Shown here one piece after another: positions 23,965 to 35,544 of a DNA stretch of 64,000 nt. A program made the translations under genes and the position numbers. Position 1 is the stretch's first letter, and the number at the start of each line of letters is the position of its first letter. Source of the DNA: Hyperoodon ampullatus (taxonomy: Eukaryota; Chordata; Mammalia; Artiodactyla; Ziphiidae); the NCBI GenBank assembly GCA_949752795.1, contig OX457065.1, positions 558,001 through 622,000 on the forward strand, read 5' to 3'. Below the pieces are notes generated by a model. It was not told where the DNA came from. It did not search any database and worked only from the letters and a program-made list of their open reading frames with translations.

Positions 23965-24858
23965 ATGAGAAGACAGAAAAACAGACAGCAGATGAAGGAG
24001 CAAGATGAAAACCCACCAGACCTAACAAATGAAGAGGAAATAGGCAGTCTCCCTGAAAAAGAATTCAGAATAATGATAGTAAAGATGATCCAAAATCTTG
24101 GAAATAGAATAGAGAAAATGCAAGAAACATTTAACAAGGGCCTAGAAGAACTAAAGATGAAACAAGCAACGATGAACAACACAATAAATGAAATTAAAAA
24201 TACTCTAGAAGGGATCAATAGCAGAATAACTGAGGCAGAAGAACGGATAAGTGACCTGGAAGATAAAATAGTGGAAATAACTACTGCAGAGCAGAATAGA
24301 GAAAAAAGAATGAAAAGAACTGAGGACAGTCTCAGAGACCTCTGGGACAACATTAAACGCACCAACATTCGAATTATAGGGGTTCCAGAAGAAGAAGAGA
24401 AAAAGAAAGGGACTGAGAAAATATTTGAAGAGATTATAGTTGAAAACTTCCCTAATATGGGAAAGGAAATAGTTAATCACGTCCAGGAAGCACAGAGAGT
24501 ACCATACAGGATAAATCCAAGGAGAAACATGCCAAGACACATATTAATCAAACTGTCAAAAATTAAATGCAAAGAAAACATATTAAAAGCAGCAAGGGAA
24601 AAACAACAAATAACACACAAGGGAATCCCCATAAGGTTAACAGCTGATCTTTCAGCAGAAACTCTGCAAGCCAGAAGGGACTGGCAGGACATATTTAAAG
24701 TGATGAAGGAGAACAACCTACAACCAAGATTACTCTACCCAGCAAGGATCTCATTCAGATTGGATGGAGAAATTAAAACCTTCACAGACAAGCAAAAGCT
24801 GAGAGAGTTCAGCACCACCAAACCAGCTTTACAACAAATGCTAAAGGACCTTCTCTAG
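23965..24858 (+). CDS. L1 ORF1 protein, open reading frame, copy 2
   Basis: Identical 297-residue frame to 13772-14665: N-terminal coiled coil, RRM-like domain with the IIGVPEEEE signature, and basic C-terminal domain. It would bind and package L1 RNA if made. The element lacks the endonuclease and most of the reverse transcriptase. Retention of an uninterrupted frame fits a young element or recent duplication; selection need not be invoked. Confidence 0.88.
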   Translation: MRRQKNRQQMKEQDENPPDLTNEEEIGSLPEKEFRIMIVKMIQNLGNRIEKMQETFNKGLEELKMKQATMNNTINEIKNTLEGINSRITEAEERISDLEDKIVEITTAEQNREKRMKRTEDSLRDLWDNIKRTNIRIIGVPEEEEKKKGTEKIFEEIIVENFPNMGKEIVNHVQEAQRVPYRINPRRNMPRHILIKLSKIKCKENILKAAREKQQITHKGIPIRLTADLSAETLQARRDWQDIFKVMKENNLQPRLLYPARISFRLDGEIKTFTDKQKLREFSTTKPALQQMLKDLL

Positions 24859-24903
24859 GCAAGAAACACAAGAGAAGGAAAAGACCTATAATAACAAACC
24901 CAC

Positions 24904-25390
24904 GCACGTAGGGTCACCTTATCTTTGATAAAGTGGCAGGAATGTACAGTGGAGAAAGGACAGCCTCTTCAGTAAGTGGTGCTGGGAAAACTGGACAAGT
25001 ACATGTAAAAGTAGGAGATTAGATCACTCCCTAACACCATACACAAAAATAAGCTCAAAATGGACTAAAGACCTAAATGTAAGGCCAGAAACTATCAAAC
25101 TCTTAGGGGAAAAACATAGGCAGAAAACTCTATGACATAAATCACATCAAGATCCTTTCTGACCCACCGCCTAGAGAAATGGAAATAAAAACAAAAACGA
25201 GGGCTTCCCTGGTGGCGTAGTGGTTGAGAGTCCGCCTGCCGATGCAGGGGACACGGGTTCGTGCCCCGGTCCTGGAAGATCCCACATGCCGCGGAGTGGC
25301 TGGGCCCGTGAGCCATGGCCACTGAGCCTGCGCGTCCGGAGCCTGTGCTCCGCAGTGGGAGAGGCCACAACAGTGAGAGGCCCGCGTACC

Positions 25391-25421
<31 letters not shown>

Positions 25422-26217
25422 CGAACAAATGGGATCTAATGAAACTTCAAAGCTTTTGCACAGCAAAGGAAACCATAAACAAGATGAAAAGACAACCCTC
25501 AGAATGGGAGAAAATATTTGCAAATGAAGCAACTGACAAAGGATTAATCTCCAAAATTTACAAGTAGCTCATGCAGCTCAATAACAAAAAAAGAAACAAC
25601 CCAATCCAAAAATGGGTAGAAGACCTAGACATTTCACCAAAGAAGATATACAGACTGCCAACAAACACATGAAAAAATGCTCAACATCATTAATGATTAG
25701 AGAAATGCAAATCAAAACTACAATGAGATATCACCTCACACCAGTCAGAATGGCCATCATCAAAAAATCTAGAAACAGTAAATGCTGCAGAGGATGTGGA
25801 GAAAAGGGAACACTCTTGCACTGCTGGTGGGAATGTGAATTGGTACAGCCACTATGGCGAGCAGTATGGAGGTTCCTTAAATAACTACAAATAGAACTAC
25901 CATATGACCCAGCAATCCAACTACTGGGCATATACCCTGAGAAAACCATAATTCAAAAAGAGTCATGTACCAAAATGTTCACTGCAGCTCTATTTACAAT
26001 AGCCAGGAGATGGAATCATCCTAAGTGTCCATCATCAGATGAATGGATAAAGAAGATGTGGGTCATATATACAATGGAATATTACTCAGCCACAAAAAGA
26101 AACGAAATTGAGCTATTCGTAATGAGGTGGATGGACCTAGAGTCTGTCATACAGAGTGAAGTAAGTCAGAAAGGGAAAGACAAATACCGTATGCTGACAC
26201 ATATATATGGAATTTAA
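24904..26217 (+). pseudogene. L1 ORF2 remnant, broken by a SINE and stops, copy 2
   Basis: Same internal deletion as copy 1. A SINE interrupts it at 25202, and an in-frame TAA falls after WRFLK at about 25884. The cysteine motif [18 protein letters not shown] is still readable. The sequence differs from copy 1 by a few percent, unlike everything upstream. Confidence 0.85.
25202..25421 (+). mobile_element. CHR-type SINE present only in copy 2
   Basis: Full SINE with a poly(A) tail of about 29 bases and a short A-rich target duplication (AAAAACGA). The matching site in copy 1 (near 15010) is empty, reading AAAACGAACGGGACC. Confidence 0.94.
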
Positions 26218-26582
26218 GGAAAAGAACGTCATGAAGAACCTAGGGGTAAGACAGGAATAAAGACACAGACCTACTAGAGAATGGACTTGAGGATATGGGG
26301 AGGGGGAAGGGTAAGCTGTGACAAAGTGAGAGAGTGGCTTGGACATATATACACTACCAAACGTAAAATAGATAGCTAGTGGGAAGCAGCCGCGTAGCAC
26401 AGGGAGATCAGCTTGGTGCTTTGTGACCACCTAGAGGGGTGGGATAGGGAGGGTGGGAGGGAGGGAGACGCAAGAGGGAAGAGATATGGGGACATATGTA
26501 TATGTATAACTGATTCACTTTGTTATAAAGCAGAAACTAACACACCATTGTAAAGCAATTATACTCCAATAAAGTTGTAAAA

Positions 26583-26625
26583 AAAATGTTTATTCTACCT
26601 AAAGCCATCAACAAACAGTGCCAGG
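26583..26625 (+). mobile_element. Old L1 ORF2 fragment, right half
   Basis: AAAATGTTTATTCTACCTAA and GCCATCAACAAACAGTG continue the ORF2 interrupted at 21542. This anchors the true right side of the young L1. Confidence 0.75.
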
Positions 26626-27199
26626 GAAACTAGAAACCGGACTCCAAAGAACGACAGTGGTCACCATCTACACTGCATATAAAGCTAACTAAAAGCACAC
26701 AGTATTCCACATTAAACTCTTTCTCTCCTGAGTCCCCTGAAGATGCACCCACCCAGCCAGTAGTCAGTTGCACAGGAAGATTCTCCACACTTGCTCATTT
26801 TTTCCTCTTGTGGAGTCTCCTCACCAGTGGCTCCTGAGAAAACCCAGCTCCTGTCTGTGTGGACAATGCCTCATGACCCAGAAACCTAAGCCCTGACAGG
26901 AGACAAAGCTCCCGTCTGCTTGTCACAGAGCAAAGTCTGTGGGCAGGGTGCACCTGTGCCCCCAGGGTCAGACAGGTGGGTTTGGCGCCCCCTGTGGGAC
27001 GTGAGAAAAGTGCCGGGAGTGCCGCACTCACAAACCCAGAGGCCTCATCCGGAAGGCAGTTCTGCTATATATACTAAGTTTGGAAATCCAAACTGAAATG
27101 GAGCCAAGTGTCTCACTGTATCTTCTCCAAAATTGGTTAAGGAGCAATTGATTACAAACCATATGTAATGAAATGAATGTAGACACAAACATTACAACT
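26626..27199. other. Unannotated sequence with a short repeated fragment
   Basis: No gene recognised. 27072-27190 (TTTGGAAATCCAAACTGAAA and following) resembles 10057-10165 in the duplicated unit. Confidence 0.55.
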
Positions 27200-27735
27200 T
27201 AAACCAAAATTCACTCAAAATTGCCCATAGACAAATTTAAATTACCAAACTATAAAAATCCTAGACAAAAAAAGATAATCTACATGACTTTGGGTCTGGT
27301 GACCTTATTCAGAAAACAGGAAGACAAACCACAAACTGCAAGAAACTATTTCCAAAACACATATCTGATAAAGGATTTGTACTCAAATTATGCCAACAAC
27401 GCCGTTAAAATTTAGTAAAGATTGAAACACACACCTAGCCCAGGAAGATAAACAGGCAGTAAATAAGCATACAAGAATATACTCAAGATGCTGGTGGAAT
27501 GCATGTACAACCAACTTTGGAAGACAGTTTGGCAGTTTTTTCCAAATCTAAAAAGTCTCACCTTATGATCCAAGAAGTGTACCTCTTGTATTTAGACAAC
27601 TGCTTTGAAAAACTGTGTTCAAACCAAAACTAGCATCAAGTAATGCACAGCAGCTCTATTCATAATGGCTAAAAACTTAAGATATCAGGATGTCCTTCTG
27701 TAGATGAATTCATAAGCAAATTAGGGCACATACAT
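27200..27735 (+). mobile_element. Old L1 ORF2 fragment
   Basis: L1-like order of features: TTATTCAGAAAACAGGAAGA, CTGATAAAGGATTTGTACTC, a GGTGGAATGCATG stretch and CAGCAGCTCTATTCATAATG. It is heavily mutated with no usable frame. Confidence 0.7.
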
Positions 27736-27851
27736 GTCAAGGGGAGCAGAATACACCACCCCAAAATATGCCCATTTGACAAAAGGATTATTTTGGACTG
27801 ATTAATTTAAGAAACAGCAGACCCAGGAGAATCTTTCAAAACCAAGTAGAT

Positions 27852-28062
27852 GGCTTCCCTGGTGGCACAGTGGTTGAGAGTCTGCCTGCCGATGCAGGGG
27901 ACACGGGTTCGTGCCCTAGTGTGGGAAGATCCCACATGCCGCGGAGTGGTTGGGCCCATGAGCCATGGCCGCTGAGCCTGCACGTCCAGAGCCTGTGCTC
28001 TGCAACGGGAGACGCCACAAGAGTGAGAGGCCCACGTACCACAAAAAAATAAATAAGTAAAT
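27852..28062 (+). mobile_element. CHR-type SINE
   Basis: Head GGCTTCCCTGGTGGCACAG, B-box GGTTCGTGCCC, and a tail of AAATAAATAAGTAAATAA. The AAGTAGA motif flanks both sides. Confidence 0.92.
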
Positions 28063-28184
28063 AAAGTAGAAAATGCCCTTTTAGGAGGTAAATTTCCATT
28101 TATTAAGGATATCTCCATTTGTAAGGGTATGTCCCTCTTGGGACCAGGAATTGAAAGATGACTAAATATCAAGAAAAGTTTGTT

Positions 28185-28373
28185 GGGACTTCCCTGCTGG
28201 TCCAGTGGTTAAGACTCCACACTCCCAATGCAGGGGACCAGGGTTCAATCCCTGGTCAGGGAACTAGATCCCACATGCTGCAATTAAGGGCCTGCATGCC
28301 GCCACTAAAGATTACACAGGTTGTAACTAAGACCCAGTGCAGCCAAATAAATAAATGTTTAAAAAAAAAAACA
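28185..28373 (+). mobile_element. tRNA-derived SINE, older GGGACTTCCC type
   Basis: Head GGGACTTCCCTGCTGGTCC, B-box GGTTCAATCCC, diverged body and an A-rich tail. Flanked by AAAGTTTGT and AAAGCTTGT. Confidence 0.88.
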
Positions 28374-28689
28374 ACAAAGCTTGTCAATGAAATAGGCCTG
28401 GATGTAAATCTGTGTAACAACCATACCCTTGTTTACTGGGCTTTGACTAATAACATCCCTTAAATGGCTTCCTCCATTCCCTAACATCTTTCTTTTGTTC
28501 TCAGCAGAAGAGAGCATTTAAGGTAATGGCTTGGGCCATTTCAGGGAGTGACTCAGTTTTCCTGGGTATCTTTCAAGTATACAGGAGGTACGCATGGTAT
28601 ATATTAAACTTCTGATTGTTTTCTCCAGTTCGTCTCTTTTTCATTACAAGGGAGATCTCAATAAAGAACATAGAAGTGTAGAGGGAAAA

Positions 28690-29290
28690 TTATTTTTCCT
28701 CTCGTATACATGCAGTGTAATAGTATTCAGAGATATAAAGGAATGGATCATCAACCCATGCAAATATATATAGATAGATATAGATGCAACTAACACTTAC
28801 ATTGCTAAGTGAAAGAATCCAGTCTGAAGTGCTACACACTGTATGACCTCATTTATATGACATTCTAGAAAAGGTAAAACTGACACTGGTAAACAGTTTA
28901 AGGAATATGTGGTTGAAATAGTCCATATGATACTTTAGTGGTGAATACCTGTCCCTATGCATTTGTCTACAACCACAGATTTTTACAACACAACAAGTAA
29001 TTTACAATCTATTCAAACTTAGCTACTTAGGATATGGGAGTGTCAAAGACTGGAATACAGAATGTAACAAAGAATCTAACTGTTTCAGAAATGTATGGAA
29101 AAACTCACTGTTGGTAGTGGGACAAATGGGCTGACCTAAGTTAACTTTGGAAATGTACAGAATCTGTAGGCCAAAGACAAAATGTGCCATACACACACAG
29201 TGGACTCTAAGTTCTTTCCCATGAGGGGTAGTAGCTAACAGTACTGAAACTACTATATCAGTAATCGAATGGAACAAGCACTGAATTTAA
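28690..29290 (+). mobile_element. Old L1 3' region (diverged)
   Basis: GCTAAGTGAAAGAATCCAGTC and TGTATGACCTCATTTATATG match the order seen at L1 3' ends. The later part (29020-29290) is assigned only by adjacency. Confidence 0.5.
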
Positions 29291-30770
29291 TAAATGACAA
29301 ATGGTGGAAGCCAGGTTTCTTACCACTGGAGTGGGATGTTACAGTCAAACAAAGGGAAAAGGTTACGATATCCATGTCATAACAGATCCGGTTGGAGACA
29401 TCGGTATAAACTATCTTTAGCCTACGCATAGTTCCACATGGAAATCTTTATAATTATGTGTATATGCATAGGCTGGGATACATGCATGTATTTCTATGTA
29501 CTGTCAGCTGAGCATATTTAGCTCCCACATGTAAGTTTTTATTACCATTCTTTAATAAAAGGAACAAGGGCTCTTTGAAGAAAGGGCTGATGCTAGGACT
29601 GAGACAGTAAATATATGAAGCAGCATAATCTTAAAATATCAGAAAGTAAAGAAGTACCCAAAATTTTAAAAACCCACAAAAGAAAAATTATGTAAAATGA
29701 AAACAGGAGCAAATGGAAAAAGCTCTCAACAGCCAAAGCAAGAATGAACTAAGCAGTCTAATAATGTAGTGCTGGATTATAACCAAAAGTTTACAATAAT
29801 CATTCACGTGTCCAAACTGGTAAAAATAAATTACATAGTTTTCGATGAATGGTGTTAAATAGAAATCTCCTATGCACAAAGCTTCTAAACAATTCATATA
29901 GACACTCAGCTGTCCATCAAGGATGTGAAGCTAACCCCTCTCTCCTCAAGTGTGGCTTCTGCATTATGACTTCCTCCTAAATAAGACACACAGGATGGAC
30001 ATGGGAAAAAAATTAACCTGTGGGAAAACTTGACAAACACTACTTCAGGTAGGTGACCAAAGTTAAGAATATAAGTGAGAAGTTTCCTTAAGAGCCTGTC
30101 CTCTTGATATATAGTGAAGAGGAAGCACTTCACCTCTGTGATCTGCTTTTTCAAAGCCAAGTCTAACCACGACAAAAACACCAAGCAAATCCCGGTGCCC
30201 GGCAGTCTATAAAATACCTGACCAGTCCTCCTCCACACTGTCAAGGTCATGGAAACAAGGAGAGTCTGAGCAACTGTCAGAGCCCAGAAGAGACTAAACA
30301 GACATGATGACCCCATGTCCTTTGAGACCCTGGAACAAGGAAATGTATAACAAAGGAACGTGAATAAGGACTTCAGTTAATAGTAAAGTATCAGTATTTG
30401 TTCATTATTTGTCATGATTCTGTAGCAAATTAGACAGGAAAAAGTAAACATCAAATAAGAGAAACCTACTGTAACAAACTGGAAACCTAGAGGAAAAGGG
30501 GGATTTCTTTGTAAAAACACATTACCAAAATGGTCCCTAAATTAAGGAAAACACAAAAAGGCCAATTAATCACTGAGGAACCTCTTCCTCTACTGGTTAT
30601 CCTATCACTCTTCCAGGGTTTCCCTCTCCTGGGATAGGGAAGGAGCAGGGACAGAGATGTCTGGCAGCTCCCCTAGTACATGACCCCACCCAGTGTCTTC
30701 ACCTCCCCCAGCCACGCCTACCCAGTGAGGACACCTGAGGAAGGATCAGGGATTATTGACTCAGATGTAT
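29291..30770. repeat. 1.45-kb dispersed segment, copy A
   Basis: Collinear with 51480-52935. Shared landmarks in order: TCCACA(T/C)(G/A)GAAATCTTTATAATTA, TAGTGCTGGATTATAACCAA, ACACTCAGC(T/C)(G/A)TCCATCAAGGA, TCCTCCACACTGTCAAGGTCAT and CCCAGAAGAGACTAAACAGA. The middle resembles an old L1-type 3' UTR, but the shared length suggests either one old repeat family or an old local duplication. Confidence 0.72.
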
Positions 30771-32737
30771 CAACCAGGACTTTTTCTTTTCCCAGCGACT
30801 GGACACACTTACGGAAGTAAAATAAATTAGTAGTTATTGTAAGGGTAGAAATATATTAATACTTGCAAGTGACAAGTTGAAGAATGGGTTTGGACCTGGC
30901 AGGTCCAGCGGCTTACACTGTCTCAGTGTGATCTTGCTTCTCTCCAAATCTTTGTCCCACTCAGTGCCTTTGGGGGACCCCATTCACAGGCACAGGCTCT
31001 CTCACTGCCCTTGGGCCAACAGAAGTTCTAGGCTGACAACAACTCACCATCCATTTTCCGAGAAAGAGTTTCTCCTTTTCTTGGATTCCAAAAAGTCATG
31101 GTTTTAAATGCCTTTGATCTGGCTTGGGTTGCAGTCTCATCCTTGACCCAACACCAGAAGATGGAAAATGGGACTGGCTAGATGTGGGTTGTAAACCCAT
31201 CTTCGAGCTGGGTGGAACATGGGGTCATCCTTCTGCAACTGTTTGGACTGGAAGCAGGTGAGATGTAATTCCCAAAGGAAAACTGAGGCACTCGGGCCTG
31301 AGAACAGATGTTGGCTGGGAGAAAGCAACAGATTCTAAGTCAATGACAGCTCACTGCACAGCACAGAATCTGACCCAAAAGGAAGAAAGGGGCTCACTTA
31401 GGGTCGGGGCTGCAGCTACTCATCCAGTGCTCTTGCTGTCCCTCCCAAGACTGCAAGAAGTTCTTTCACTTGCTGAGAAGTCAGGATCATTGGTGGTGGT
31501 AAACTCAAGTCTCTCTCCTTGGGCATCAGGCCCTCACATCTCAGAGGCTGGCCCAGAACAGCCCATGTGCCCTCAGAAGACCCACAGACCTCATTCCTGC
31601 CCCTGAGAGGTGGGAGCCCGTGAGTTATGCCATCTCCCTGGCCATATTAACTACCCATCCCTGAAAAACAATACTGCTCCTTTTCCAGTTTCTTCTCTCT
31701 CCTTTTCTAAGGGAAGAAACCAAATGCTAGGGTGGTAAGGAAACTCTTGTGCAATGAAGTAACCGGAGGCTCAAGAATTATTCCATGCCATGGAACCCAT
31801 AATTGGCAGGCTTCCAGAGGCCACATGGATGCATATGGCTCTCCAAGACAATGGCAGTGTCAGTGTAAACCTCCCACTGGGAGGTCCAGGTGCTCCCATA
31901 TCTTTGATTCTTAATGAATATGCATGTCAAAAGTTTCTAACGACTGAAAGGACAAAGGATTGCAAGGCCATGGTCTGCTGTATGGGTGTTGTGTCAGGGA
32001 CACACTCCAATGTTTAGAGGATTATTACTTCTCTTGGCAGCCTATGAGGCTGTGAGCGGGAGGCCTTTTTCTCAGCCACATGCATGTTGGTAGTTGAAAC
32101 TTCTCAAAGGAATGTCTACACTGCCCAGGTAGTTCTTGAATTTCCCAGCATCATGGTCAGCTCCGTAACTGTACATGAGGGCCTGACAATGCCCAGGCTG
32201 GACTGAGCTAGAGGACCACAGATGCCTGCCTGGATAGTCAGAGGTCAAGGGCTGTCCTGCCTGAGACTTGATCATCTATTCATGCCCACTCAGATGGGAC
32301 AAAGGATGCCTCCAGGGCCAGGAGGGCCCCACCAGCCCTTAAGAAGGCGGCATCTGGGGGCTGGCAGGTCACTGCACCCAGTCCTGTATAAATCCACACG
32401 TGTCCACTGAGTGCCCTCCTGTCTTGGCTGTGCTGGAACCTGGGGCTGCCCAGACAGAGTAGGGCCAGCATCACCCTTCCCACGTAGGAGGGCAGAAGGA
32501 AACCATGCATGACTTCTGACACCTCCCCAATCCTTGACAGAGGTTGAGTTGGATAAGAAACAGTCCGAGACCAGAACAGACATTTCATTCTTCTCTCAGA
32601 GCCCAGGACTGGGGGAAGGGAGGCCAGAAAAACAGTTATTGACCTCAGCTCCCTGACTCCTGTTTGACCCTGGGCAAGTCCTATCCATTCTGGAGGCTTC
32701 AGAGAGAAGGAGAGGGGAGGGCAATGAGGGCCAATTG
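30771..32737. other. Unannotated sequence
   Basis: About 2 kb in which I recognise no gene, splice-supported exon or repeat family, apart from a weak MIR-like TTTGACCCTGGGCAAGTCC near 32665. Confidence 0.55.
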
Positions 32738-32945
32738 TGCTTAAACCTAACTCTAACCTTTACCCTGAGAACCCTAACCTCTAACCGTAACCCCCGAACA
32801 ACCCTCGCCCCAGACCCCTAGACCCTCGCCCCTGACCCCTAAACTCTAATCCCCGACCCTTTAACCACAACCCTCTACCAGGATGCTCCAACAACGACCC
32901 CTAACCCGAAACCGTGACCCCTGAACCCTCACACTGACTCAACCC
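32738..32945 (-). repeat. Degenerate interstitial telomere-like block (CCCTAA-type)
   Basis: A run of imperfect CCCTAA/CCCCTAA-like hexamers and heptamers: AACCCTAACCTCTAACCG, CCCTGACCCCTAAACTCTAA and CGACCCCTAACCCG. The C-rich strand is on plus, so TTAGGG-like repeats run on minus. The unit is degenerate and variable in length, as in old subtelomeric or fusion-type telomere-like repeats. Confidence 0.8.
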
Positions 32946-32984
32946 CAGGCCTAAAGCCTGGCCTAGTGGGTACCAAGGGATGAC

Positions 32985-34345
32985 TGTATGAACTCTCAAA
33001 TAAACCAAGAAATTAAACCTTCCTGACCATGAATTTAGCAATGGTTTCTTAGATTTGACAGTAAAGCATAAGAAATGAAAGAAAAAAATAGATAAATTGG
33101 ATTTCCTCAAAATTACAAACCTTTGTGCATCAAAAGAGGCTATCCAGAAAGTAAAAAGACAGCCCACAGAATGGAAGACAATATTGGCACATTCTATATC
33201 TGATAAGACTCTTTACCTAGAATATACCCAGGACTTTTCCAACTCATCAACAAAAAGACAATAAAATTTTTGAAACAGACAAATGGCTGTACGGACTGCT
33301 TTCCAGGCAAGACATACAAACAGTCAACAAGGACATGGAAAGATGTCAAACGTCAGTAGTCATGATGAAAATGCAAATGAAAGCCACAGTGTGATGCCCC
33401 TTCACACACACTAGAATAAAAATAAACTTTAAAATCAATTTTAAAATATATAAATAAAAATAACAAATGTTGGCAACAATGTAGAGAAATTGGAACCCTT
33501 AAAAGTTACTTGTGGAGATGTACAATGGTGCAGTCTATGTGTACAAACCTTTACCATTTACTCAAAAATATAAAATATAATTACCATGTGGATCAACAAC
33601 TCCACTCCTAGACATATACCAAAAAAATGGAAAACAGGCATTCAAACAAAAACTTGTACACCAATTATTCATAGCAGCACTGTTCACAATAGCCTAGTGT
33701 AGAAAAGATTTAAATGTCCATCAGCAGGTAAATGGATAAGCAAAATAAGGTAGATCCATAAGCTACATTATTCTGTCATATAAAGGAATAAAGTAAAATT
33801 ATACAGCTGCTGTGGAAAACTGTATGGTGGCTCCTAAAAAACATGGAAAATGTGTGATCCCTTGATTCCACTCCAGGGTGTACACCCAGAATATTAGAAA
33901 GCAAGGACTGAAACAGACATTTGTAGCCCATATTCATAGCAACGTTATTCACAATAGCCAAAAGGTGGAAGCAACACAACACATCCTTCAACAGATGAAT
34001 GGATAAGTACAGTGTAGTATATACACAATGGAATATGATTCAACCTTTAAAACTAAGGTAATTCTCACACATGCTACAATGTGGATGAACCTTGAAGTCA
34101 TTATGCTAAGTGAAACCAGCCAGACACAAAAAGGACAAACGTTCTATGATTCCACTTGTATGAGGTATCCAGATAAGTCAAACTCAAAGACAAAGTAGAA
34201 TAAGGTTGCCAGGGGTTAAGATGAGTTCATGTTTAATGGTTATGGTTTCACATGGGGAAAATAAAGCTCTGGAGATGGATGGTGAGGATATTTTTACAAC
34301 AATGTGAATGCAGTTAATGCCACAGAACTGTGTACTTACAAATGG
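32985..34345 (+). mobile_element. Old L1 ORF2 3' part and 3' UTR, composite
   Basis: AAATAAACCAAGAAATTAAACC, CCTCAAAATTACAAACCTTTGTGC, TCATAGCAGCACTGTTCACAATAG and a 3' UTR (GGAGATGGATGGTGAGG) are L1 landmarks in plus orientation. Landmarks at 33660-33770 and again at 33930-34030 suggest two overlapping or nested L1 ends. No intact frame. Confidence 0.83.
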
Positions 34346-34354
34346 TTTAAATGG

Positions 34355-34672
34355 GGCTTTCCTCATGGCACAGTGGTTAAGAATCCACCTGCCAATGCAG
34401 GAGACACGGGTTCAAGCGCTGGTCCTGGAAGATCCCGCATGCCGCAGAGTAACTAAGCCCGTGAGCCACAGCTACTGAGCCCTCGTGCCACAACTACTGA
34501 AACCTGTACGCCTAGAGCCCGTGCTCCGTAACAAGAGAAGCCACCTCAATGAGAAGCCTGCACACAGCAACGAAGAGTAGCCCCGCTCGCCGCAACTAGA
34601 GAAAGCCTGCGTGCAGCAACAAAGACCCGACACAGCCAAAAAATAGAAAATAAAATCAAATAATTTTTTAAA
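34355..34672 (+). mobile_element. CHR-1-type SINE (long form)
   Basis: Diverged head, B-box GGTTCAAGCGC, a long body with repeated CCACAACTACTGA motifs and an A-rich tail. The target-site duplication AAATGGTTTAAATGG is perfect on both sides. Confidence 0.93.
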
Positions 34673-34679
34673 AAGCTGT

Positions 34680-35204
34680 TAAAAAATGGTTTAAATGGTA
34701 AATGTTATGTGTTTTTAATCACAATGGAAAAAATGAATGAAATAATGATCAATGTAACAATGTGGATAAACACTGAAAACATCCTAAGTGAAAGAAGCCA
34801 TAGAGAAAAACGACCCAGATCACTCTCATCTTGTACACTTTAAACCCAGCAAGGTTTTTTAAGTGAGGAAAAGCCCCAGTGATGGTTCCAAGACAAGAAA
34901 ACTGGATTCGAATAGAAAAATACATTTCCACAAAGCTGGGGCAGCTGGTGAAAGTTGAAGCAGGTCTGTGGATAGGATTATAATGTGGAAACCATAATTA
35001 TTCCTCATTATGGGGTTATGTGCTGGTTCCCTGGGACAGTGGCCCTCCCACTCTCACAGGGTAAAACAAACTGGAGTATTTTGCGAATGTGGAAAACTTT
35101 ATACTGCTATTTAAAGTTTTTTATACACTTGAAATTTACTAGAAAATAAAGTACTTATCAAAACAACCATGTCATACCATGCCAGAAATACAGACAGAGC
35201 TATA
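34680..35204 (+). mobile_element. Old L1-derived sequence, related to 10310-10870
   Basis: AACACTGAAAACATCCTAAG followed by GAAAGAAGCC is L1-like. The rest (GATGGTTCCAAGACAAG, GGGGTTATGTGCTGG) is shared with the duplicated unit. Fixed order and spacing suggest common descent from one repeat or an old duplication. Confidence 0.6.
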
Positions 35205-35530
35205 GGGACTTGCCTGGTGGCGCAGTGGTTAAGAATCCAACTGCCAATGCAGAGGACATGGGTTCGAGCCCTGGTCCAGAAAGATAACACATGCTGCGGA
35301 GCAACTAAGCCCGTGCACCACAACTACTGAGCCTGTGCTCCAGAGCCTGTGAGCCACAACTACTGAAGCCCGATGCCTAGAGCCCATGCTCTGCAAGAAG
35401 AGAAGCCACTGCAATGAGAAGCCCATGCACTTCAACGAAGAGGAGCCCCAACTTGCTGCAACTACAGAAAGCCCACGTGCAATAACAAAGACCCAACACA
35501 GGCAAAAAAAATTAATTAATTAAAAAAAAA
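35205..35530 (+). mobile_element. CHR-1-type SINE (long form)
   Basis: Head GGGACTTGCCTGGTGGCGC, B-box GGTTCGAGCCC, CCACAACTACTGA motifs and an A-rich tail. Flanks AGAGCTATAG and AGAGCTACAG are a target duplication with one mismatch. Confidence 0.92.
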
Positions 35531-35544
35531 TAGAGCTACAGAGC

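Larger units (their letters stand above)
21758..26582 (+). mobile_element. Young L1, complete at both ends but deleted in ORF2, copy 2
   Basis: 5' UTR from GGGAGAGGAGG, ORF1 at 23965-24858, internal deletion at about 24904, late ORF2, 3' UTR with AATAAA and poly(A). It is flanked on both sides by AAAATGTTT, and the older host L1 continues on both sides, so this is a single authentic insertion. One SINE lies in the 5' UTR and another in the ORF2 remnant. Confidence 0.92.
27736..28665 (+). mobile_element. LTR-like element, solo, interrupted by two SINEs
   Basis: It begins TGTCAAGGGGAGCAG and has a TATA-like GCATTTAAGG near 28510, then TGGGCCATTTCAGGGAGTG. An ATTAAACTTCTG polyadenylation-like region near 28605 precedes a pyrimidine-rich end (GTTTTCTCCAGTTCGTC). 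This layout suits an endogenous-retrovirus LTR. The family is not identified; no viral coding sequence is seen. Confidence 0.55.

Noticed and set aside
31732..32017. Two overlapping short frames that looked like a possible viral or processed-gene remnant
   Set aside because: No recognisable motif, no target-site duplication or LTR context.
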